Shown piece by piece: positions 5,939-9,991 of a stretch of 9,991 nt of DNA. Numbering within the stretch: position 1 is the first letter of the stretch; each line of letters begins with the position of its first letter. The stretch spans positions 1 to 9,991 of the forward strand of contig USBM01000064.1 in assembly GCA_900552885.1 (NCBI GenBank), given 5' to 3'. The translations under genes were made by a program, and so were the position numbers. Source of the DNA: an uncultured Clostridium sp. GTDB lineage: Bacteria > Bacillota > Clostridia > Lachnospirales > Lachnospiraceae. The notes beneath the pieces were generated by a model. The model was not told the origin of the DNA and did no database searches. It saw nothing but the letters and a program-made list of their open reading frames with translations.

Positions 5939-6895
5939 GTGTTTGAATTTGAAAAACCTAGAATTGAAATCGCAGAGATTTCAGACGATAACAAATATGG
6001 TAAGTTTGTAGTAGAGCCATTGGAAAGAGGCTATGGTATTACACTTGGTAATTCTCTTCGTAGAATTATGTTATCATCTCTTCCGGGAACTGCAGTTAGT
6101 CAGGTTAAGATTAAGGGCGTTCTGCATGAGTTCTCATCTCTTCCAGGTGTAAAGGAAGATGTGACAGAGATCGTGATGAATATCAAGGATCTCTGCATCA
6201 AGAACAATTCTACAACAAATGAGCCTAAGGTTGCATATATTGATGCTTCAGGTGATAAGGTTGTGACGGCTGGTGATATTCAGGTAGATGCAGATCTTGA
6301 GATTTTGAATCCGGATTTGGTAATCGCAAATTTGAGCGGTCCGGAAGCAAAGTTGGAGATGGAGCTTCTGATCACAAACGGCAGAGGTTACGTTGGATCT
6401 GACAAGAACAAAGGTCTTGATTCATCTATTGATGCAATCGCTGTTGATTCTATCTATACACCTGTGGAGCGTGTAAATCTGACAGTTCAGAACACACGTG
6501 TCGGACAGGTTACAGATTATGACAAGCTTACACTTGATGTATTTACAAATGGTACATTGGCACCAGATGAGGCAGTCAGCCTTGCAGCAAAGGTGCTCAG
6601 TGAGCATTTGAATCTCTTCATCGATCTTTCAGAGAATGCTAAGTCTGTTGACGTTATGGTAGAGAAGGAAGACGATCAGAAGGAAAAGGTACTTGAGATG
6701 AGTATCGACGAACTGGAGCTTTCCGTTCGTTCTTATAACTGCTTGAAGAGAGCAGGTATTAATACAGTTGAAGAATTGACAAATAAGACTCCGGACGATA
6801 TGATGAAGGTTCGTAACCTTGGTCGTAAGTCTCTCGATGAAGTTTATGCTAAATTAAAAGAACTTGGTTTGTCGCTTCGTACTGGTGATGAATAA
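5939..6895 (+). CDS. rpoA: DNA-directed RNA polymerase alpha subunit
   Basis: Alpha dimerises to start assembly of RNA polymerase, and its C-terminal domain binds UP elements and activators. The 318 residues contain the N-terminal domain with YGITLGNSLRRIMLSSLPGTA (about 33-53), which forms the dimer interface, and VLHEFSSLPGVKEDVTEIVMN. An acidic linker near residues 245-254 follows. The C-terminal domain holds VRSYNCLKRAGI with R264, N267 and C268, matching the DNA-contacting R265, N268 and C269 of E. coli, and NLGRKSLDEV. The start is GTG at 5939: AAGGAGGG (5925-5932) lies 6 nt upstream and translation gives MFEFEKPRIEI. The 60-nt gap after rpsD shows nothing convincing beyond this ribosome binding site. 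Confidence 0.97.
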   Translation: MFEFEKPRIEIAEISDDNKYGKFVVEPLERGYGITLGNSLRRIMLSSLPGTAVSQVKIKGVLHEFSSLPGVKEDVTEIVMNIKDLCIKNNSTTNEPKVAYIDASGDKVVTAGDIQVDADLEILNPDLVIANLSGPEAKLEMELLITNGRGYVGSDKNKGLDSSIDAIAVDSIYTPVERVNLTVQNTRVGQVTDYDKLTLDVFTNGTLAPDEAVSLAAKVLSEHLNLFIDLSENAKSVDVMVEKEDDQKEKVLEMSIDELELSVRSYNCLKRAGINTVEELTNKTPDDMMKVRNLGRKSLDEVYAKLKELGLSLRTGDE

Positions 6896-6933
6896 TATCC
6901 ACTTAAGCCGAAGGATTAGTAAGCAAAGTGAAG

Positions 6934-6952
6934 ACCCGAAAGGGTAAGGAGG
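6934..6952 (+). promoter_or_regulatory. GAAA-tetraloop hairpin abutting the rplQ ribosome binding site
   Basis: ACCC (6934-6937), GAAA (6938-6941) and GGGT (6942-6945) form a four-base-pair stem with a GNRA tetraloop. The last stem base is followed directly by AAGGAGG (6946-6952), the rplQ ribosome binding site. A small stable hairpin touching a Shine-Dalgarno site can tune ribosome loading or stack to keep the site open. The stem is short, so an effect is only inferred. Confidence 0.3.
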
Positions 6953-6961
6953 AAAATTAAA

Positions 6962-7498
6962 ATGGCAATGTATAGAAAACTTGGTAAAAAGTCTGATCAG
7001 AGAATCGCATTACTTCGTAATCAGGTAACACAGCTTCTCTATCATGGAAAGATTGAGACAACAGAGGCTAGAGCGAAGGAAGTTCGTAAGATCGCTGAGC
7101 ACCTTATCACACTTGCTGTTAAGGAGAAGGATAACTTCGACGAGATCAAGGTAACTGCTAAGGTTGCTAAGAAGGACAAAGATGGCAAGCGTATCAAGGA
7201 AGTTGTAGATGGTAAGAAGGTTACACAGTACGACGAAGTTGAGAAGACAGTTAAGAAGGATCAGCCTTCCAGACTGCACGCTAGACGTCAGATGCTTAAG
7301 GTTCTCTACCCGGTAGTTGAGGTTCCTACAGATGCTGCAGGAAAGAAAGCTGCTACAAAGAAGGTAGACCTTACAGCTAAGCTCTTCGACGAGTATGCTG
7401 CAAAGTATGCTAGCCGCAAGGGTGGTTACACACGTATCGTTAAGATTGGCGAGCGTCGTGGTGACGGTGCTATGAAGGTTATTCTTGAGTTAGTTTAA
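6962..7498 (+). CDS. rplQ: 50S ribosomal protein L17 with a long internal insertion
   Basis: L17 lies near the polypeptide exit tunnel opening of the 50S subunit. The N-terminal half is canonical: MAMYRKLGKKSDQRIALLRN, then HGKIETTEARAKEVRKIAEHLITLA. The C-terminal end YTRIVKIGERRGDGAMKVILELV is canonical too. The protein has 178 residues, against roughly 115-130 in most bacteria. The excess is mainly a block of about 45-50 lysine- and aspartate-rich residues (roughly 54-102) between the LITLA helix and the conserved LHARRQ. The insertion keeps frame and has the same codon bias as its surroundings, so it looks like part of the native protein. Long L17 forms are, as I recall, usual in Lachnospiraceae. 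AAGGAGG at 6946-6952 is 9 nt before the ATG. It is the last gene of the operon. Confidence 0.96.
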   Translation: MAMYRKLGKKSDQRIALLRNQVTQLLYHGKIETTEARAKEVRKIAEHLITLAVKEKDNFDEIKVTAKVAKKDKDGKRIKEVVDGKKVTQYDEVEKTVKKDQPSRLHARRQMLKVLYPVVEVPTDAAGKKAATKKVDLTAKLFDEYAAKYASRKGGYTRIVKIGERRGDGAMKVILELV

Positions 7499-7513
7499 TC
7501 TATATAAAACCAG

Positions 7514-7546
7514 ACGGGTTGTCGAAAGGCAGCCCGTTTATTTTTT
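7514..7546 (+). terminator. Intrinsic terminator of the ribosomal operon
   Basis: ACGGGTTGTC (7514-7523) pairs with GGCAGCCCGT (7528-7537) over 10 bp, two of them G-U, around a GAAA tetraloop. The stem is followed by TTATTTTTT. It begins 15 nt after the rplQ stop and has every mark of a Rho-independent terminator. It separates the ribosomal operon from the S66 peptidase gene, whose ribosome binding site comes right after the T-tract. Expression of that gene may therefore depend on readthrough. Confidence 0.93.
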
Positions 7547-7560
7547 CATGGAGAATAATT

Positions 7561-8394
7561 ATGACGAGAAAAATCGGAATTGTGTGCTGTTCAGATGGAT
7601 TCAATCGGGCATACGAAGGTGAGATTGAGGAATTGCATCGGATACTGGCAGACATGGGGATTGAGAGTGTGATCAGCCCATTTCTGTATGCGCGTGATGG
7701 TGTGGCGAGTGGAACGGCAGAAGAACGTGCGAAGGCAGTAATGGATTTTTACTTGGATGATACGATTGACGCAATCTGCGACATATCCGGTGGAGATATC
7801 GCGAATGGAATCCTGCCGTATCTGGATTATAGCGTGATTGCAAAGATGGATAAGCAGTTCTGGGGATACAGTGATCTGACGACTATATTAAATGCAATCT
7901 ACGCGAAGACCGGGCAGACAGGGGTGTTGTATCAGATAAGAAATGTGCTCTATAAGGAGCGCAAGCAGCAGATGACGGATGTGCGAGATGTCCTGTGTGA
8001 GGGTGGTGATGCGTTGTACCGGATCGATTATCATTATGTACAGGGGACGGAGATGCATGGAATCATTGTCGGAGGAAATATCCGTTGTTTCTTAAAGCTG
8101 TCTGGGACGGCGTATATGCCAGATCTGAATGGGAAGATTCTACTTCTGGAGAGTCGGTCCGGAACAGTAGCACGAATGGAAACCTATCTGAGCCAGTTGC
8201 AGCAGATTGGTGCATTTGAGCAGATCGCGGGTATCCTGCTTGGAACATTTACGGAGATGGAAGCAAAGCAGTGCATGCCGGATATTGTGCAACTTGTGAA
8301 GAAGTATGTGAGAAAAACAATGCCGATTGCGGTCACGAAGCAGATCGGACATGGGACAGATGCCAAAGGGATTGTAATAGGCGGAGAATTGTAA
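7561..8394 (+). CDS. Family S66 serine peptidase (LD-carboxypeptidase / MccF-like)
   Basis: The 277 residues show the S66 architecture. The N-terminal part begins TRKIGIVCCSDGF. The nucleophile-elbow-like motif FWGYSDLTTILNAI gives S104. LLLESRS gives E197. The C-terminal IGHGTDAKGIVIGGEL gives H264. These fit the Ser-Glu-His triad of E. coli LdcA and MccF in order and spacing. Family members cut L,D- or amide bonds at the end of murein peptides during cell-wall recycling, or inactivate microcin C-type nucleotide-peptide antibiotics. There is no signal peptide, so it should act in the cytosol. GGAG at 7550-7553 precedes the ATG by 7 nt. An upstream in-frame TTG at 7519 lies inside the terminator stem and is rejected. 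I saw no clear promoter of its own. Which substrate it uses cannot be told from this sequence. Confidence 0.88.
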   Translation: MTRKIGIVCCSDGFNRAYEGEIEELHRILADMGIESVISPFLYARDGVASGTAEERAKAVMDFYLDDTIDAICDISGGDIANGILPYLDYSVIAKMDKQFWGYSDLTTILNAIYAKTGQTGVLYQIRNVLYKERKQQMTDVRDVLCEGGDALYRIDYHYVQGTEMHGIIVGGNIRCFLKLSGTAYMPDLNGKILLLESRSGTVARMETYLSQLQQIGAFEQIAGILLGTFTEMEAKQCMPDIVQLVKKYVRKTMPIAVTKQIGHGTDAKGIVIGGEL

Positions 8395-8424
8395 TTTTTC
8401 GTCAAGCATTTTATGGAAATACGT

Positions 8425-8453
8425 TTGCCTTGCCGTGCATATGATGATATGAT
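8425..8453 (+). promoter_or_regulatory. Candidate sigma-A promoter of the prepilin-like gene
   Basis: TTGCCT (8425-8430, four of six matches) and TATGAT (8448-8453, five of six) are 17 bp apart, the optimum. Transcription would start near 8460, leaving a leader of about 35 nt before the ATG at 8495. This makes the prepilin-like gene an independent unit rather than part of the S66 transcript. Confidence 0.55.
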
Positions 8454-8494
8454 GACTTTAGTTATGAAAAGTTTGATATATGCGGGGTAAGGGT

Positions 8495-9124
8495 ATGAAA
8501 AAATGGAGAAATAATTCAGACAATGCAGGTTTCACACTGGTTGAATTGATTATTGCAATTGCAATCATGGCGGTGCTCGCGGGTGCAATCGGTCTGACGG
8601 TTATTCGTTACATTAGGAAAGCCAGAGCATCAAATGCGATGGAGGAACTTCGGACGATTGTCTCGGCGGTTGAGACAGGCATGCTTTCCAGTTATGCGGA
8701 AGATCATGAGATGAATCTAGATAAGACATATACGGATGACGAAGGGAATGCACAGCGATGTGGTGTACTCACGAATTATATGATCAGCCGGGCACAGAAT
8801 AAAAGTGCAAATGGCATTACCGATGCAAATGCGTTGGAGTATTATTTTGCACAAAAGGTGTTGGAAGAATTGAATGCGGAGAATGGAAGCGACTATCGTT
8901 TCCTGAATTTTACGGGCGACGAGGATGAGCCGCTTGGAATGAATTGTGATTCGTTCTACGGACAATTTGGTTGTCCGGGCGTGATTGTTGTGTATGGTGG
9001 GGAAGGAAAGGTGCTGTTTGCGCAGTATTATAACTCTGGTTGCCTGATTCAGTATGAGGCGGGCGAAGGCTATACCTATCTGGATGATACGACGGAATTC
9101 GTCGGAAGTACGACGATTCATTAG
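8495..9124 (+). CDS. Type IV prepilin-like / pseudopilin protein
   Basis: The 209-residue protein starts with a short basic leader, MKKWRNNSDNAG, then FTLVELIIAIAIMAVLAGAI. This is a class III signal: prepilin peptidase would cut after G12, leaving F13 as the methylated N-terminus and E17 as the conserved Glu+5. The hydrophobic helix (about 13-36) would hold it in the membrane or pack it into a fibre. The rest is soluble, with four cysteines (C89, C151, C160, C183) and an acidic DEDEP stretch. No pilus ATPase, assembly platform or prepilin peptidase gene is nearby, so it must use machinery encoded elsewhere. An in-frame ATG at 8480 has no ribosome binding site. For 8495 the site is weak (GGGG at 8484-8487), so the start is the less certain part. 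Type IV pilin, competence pseudopilin and type II-like minor subunit are all possible. Confidence 0.82.
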   Translation: MKKWRNNSDNAGFTLVELIIAIAIMAVLAGAIGLTVIRYIRKARASNAMEELRTIVSAVETGMLSSYAEDHEMNLDKTYTDDEGNAQRCGVLTNYMISRAQNKSANGITDANALEYYFAQKVLEELNAENGSDYRFLNFTGDEDEPLGMNCDSFYGQFGCPGVIVVYGGEGKVLFAQYYNSGCLIQYEAGEGYTYLDDTTEFVGSTTIH

Positions 9125-9189
9125 TGTGATTTGCTCGAATCTGCCGATACAGACGATGCAATAATTGATGAGAATATATGAATATAAAA

Positions 9190-9229
9190 GAAAAAGGATT
9201 GACTGTATAGATACAGCTAATCCTTTTTT
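9190..9229. terminator. Bidirectional intrinsic terminator between convergent genes
   Basis: AAAAAGGATT (9191-9200) pairs with AATCCTTTTT (9219-9228). CTGTA (9203-9207) pairs with TACAG (9212-9216) inside it, with a small internal mismatch and a TAGA loop. On the plus strand the stem ends in TTTTTT and serves the prepilin-like gene. On the minus strand it ends in TTTTTCTTTT and can serve the opposing gene. The stretch from here to 9292 holds nothing else I can identify. Confidence 0.85.
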
Positions 9230-9292
9230 ATCTGTTATGTGAGATTGCATTGACTGTCAATCAGACCGGCATATGGAATACCTGACGTGGGT

Positions 9293-9835
9293 CTAAGGCT
9301 CCATAGATTTCGCGTCAACCATCTGGACAGCTCCGGCGAAGTTCCCCTGGAAATAGTTCGCGATTTCATCGGAATATCCATATACAATTCCCTTTCTGTA
9401 AGGGAATAACAGGTTCTGCAGTTGGGCGACTGCTTCATCAAGCGGCGCTTTCTTGGAGAAACCACCGGTTGTGATCTGGCCAAGTGAATAAGTTCCACCA
9501 TCTCGTGCGAGCAGATATAAGGTATGAAATTTGCTTGTCGGAATAAAATTCATCGTCTGTTTAACTACATTTCCATAGATCCACATGATATCGCGAATCG
9601 GAATTACGCGCACCGTCTTCGCCTCATAGACGAGAATTGCTGTCGGTGTTGCAACGAAAGAGAACGCTTCCACGCCATATGGAATCTGCTGGTCAAGTAT
9701 TGCAATCTCCTGTGGTGAAAGCAAATTCCATGATGCTTCAGCGGCTGCGTATTTTTTCTTGTTAAATGCAGTCTGCTTGATACCGCCCCAAGCGGTAATT
9801 CGTGCGTTAATGTTTGTAAAATTAGAAAAATCCAT
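9293..9835 (-). CDS. Hypothetical protein, 180 residues, possible PH-like beta fold
   Basis: I do not recognise this protein. It begins MDFSNFTNINARITAWGGIK and ends MVDAKSMEP. There is no signal peptide and no long hydrophobic segment, so it is probably cytosolic. The middle (about 56-120) alternates short hydrophobic strands: AFSFVATPTAILVYEAKTVRVIPI, then RDIMWIYGNVV, HTLYLLARDGGTYSLG. The strand pattern with an I-P-x-x-D-I-x-W-I-Y element recalls small bacterial PH-like domains, but that is a weak inference. A helix follows (PLDEAVAQLQNLLF) and then a YGYSDEIANYF segment. The chosen ATG has GGGAGGG 6 nt upstream. The frame stays open to another ATG at 9940, but that start touches the -10 element and could not be transcribed from it. 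The gene is convergent with the prepilin-like gene. Confidence 0.8.
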   Translation of the reverse strand: MDFSNFTNINARITAWGGIKQTAFNKKKYAAAEASWNLLSPQEIAILDQQIPYGVEAFSFVATPTAILVYEAKTVRVIPIRDIMWIYGNVVKQTMNFIPTSKFHTLYLLARDGGTYSLGQITTGGFSKKAPLDEAVAQLQNLLFPYRKGIVYGYSDEIANYFQGNFAGAVQMVDAKSMEP

Positions 9836-9864
9836 ATGTACCCTCCCAATGTGTGTAAAATAAA

Positions 9865-9882
9865 TGTCAGATATAACTGACA
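9865..9882 (-). promoter_or_regulatory. Inverted repeat in the leader of the minus-strand gene
   Basis: TGTCAG (9865-9870) and CTGACA (9877-9882) form a perfect 6-bp inverted repeat around ATATAA. It lies between the inferred transcription start (near 9934) and the ribosome binding site. It could be a repressor operator, with half-sites about one helical turn apart, or a small RNA hairpin. Confidence 0.35.
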
Positions 9883-9940
9883 AATAGTCTGAAAATGCTA
9901 TATTCCATACATTTCGTACAATAATAGCAGATTCATACAA

Positions 9941-9949
9941 ATTATAACA
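9941..9949 (-). promoter_or_regulatory. Extended -10 promoter element for the minus-strand gene
   Basis: Read on the minus strand this is TGT-TATAAT, a perfect -10 hexamer with the TG-N extension. No strong -35 hexamer lies 17 bp upstream (ATGAAT at best), which extended -10 promoters tolerate. It would give a leader of about 100 nt before the ATG at 9835. The flanking sequence up to 9991 is very AT-rich. Confidence 0.5.
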
Positions 9950-9991
9950 TAGAAAAGCTGAAAATTCATTTTTATTTATAGAAAAAATATT

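Noticed and set aside
7519..7560. TTG start of the S66 peptidase at 7519
   Set aside because: The codons fall in the terminator stem and T-tract; ATG 7561 has a ribosome binding site.
8382..8401. Possible terminator overlapping the S66 stop codon
   Set aside because: The stem is mostly A-T and G-U pairs and is not followed by a T-tract.
8717..9250. 177-codon open frame on the minus strand opposite the prepilin-like gene
   Set aside because: It is antisense to a gene with a clear class III signal, runs through the terminator and has no recognisable motif or ribosome binding site.
9836..9940. Longer minus-strand protein starting at 9940
   Set aside because: The ATG abuts the -10 element and has no ribosome binding site, while ATG 9835 has GGGAGGG at the right distance.

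Overview
The window is the distal part of a long ribosomal-protein operon from a low-to-moderate-GC Gram-positive bacterium, followed by four transcription units' worth of non-ribosomal DNA. Gene order rpsE-rpmD-rplO-secY-adk-map-infA-rpmJ-rpsM-rpsK-rpsD-rpoA-rplQ is the Clostridia-type fused spc/alpha arrangement. The zinc-type adenylate kinase lid, the cysteine-poor S4 encoded inside the alpha cluster, the 178-residue L17 with a large internal insertion and the strong AGGAGG ribosome binding sites all point to Lachnospiraceae (relatives of Roseburia, Butyrivibrio or Coprococcus). The genus cannot be settled by eye.

Layout. Positions 1-7498 carry thirteen same-strand genes: ribosomal proteins S5 (3' end only), L30, L15, L36, S13, S11, S4 and L17, the SecY translocon channel, adenylate kinase, methionine aminopeptidase, IF-1 and the RNA polymerase alpha subunit. 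Together they make ribosomes, start translation, trim new N-termini, insert membrane proteins and build RNA polymerase. A textbook intrinsic terminator at 7514-7546 closes the operon.

The operon is not uniformly packed. Three gaps hold extra signals. The secY-adk gap is exactly filled by a 38-codon open frame that begins inside the secY stop codon (TAATG) and also encodes a 12-bp hairpin. The infA-rpmJ gap has a good extended -10 promoter. The rpmJ-rpsM gap is 307 nt and contains a series of perfect or near-perfect helices, including an apparent three-way junction, just upstream of the rpsM ribosome binding site. This last gap is the best candidate for an undescribed element: a cis-acting leader RNA for the alpha cluster, possibly bound by S4, which is encoded downstream.

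Positions 7561-9124 hold a cytoplasmic family S66 (LD-carboxypeptidase/MccF-like) serine peptidase and then, behind its own promoter, an orphan type IV prepilin-like protein. A bidirectional terminator at 9190-9229 separates that gene from a convergent minus-strand gene (9835-9293) for a 180-residue protein I do not recognise. The minus-strand gene has an extended -10 promoter and an inverted repeat in its leader. No rRNA, tRNA, CRISPR array, insertion sequence or phage gene was seen.
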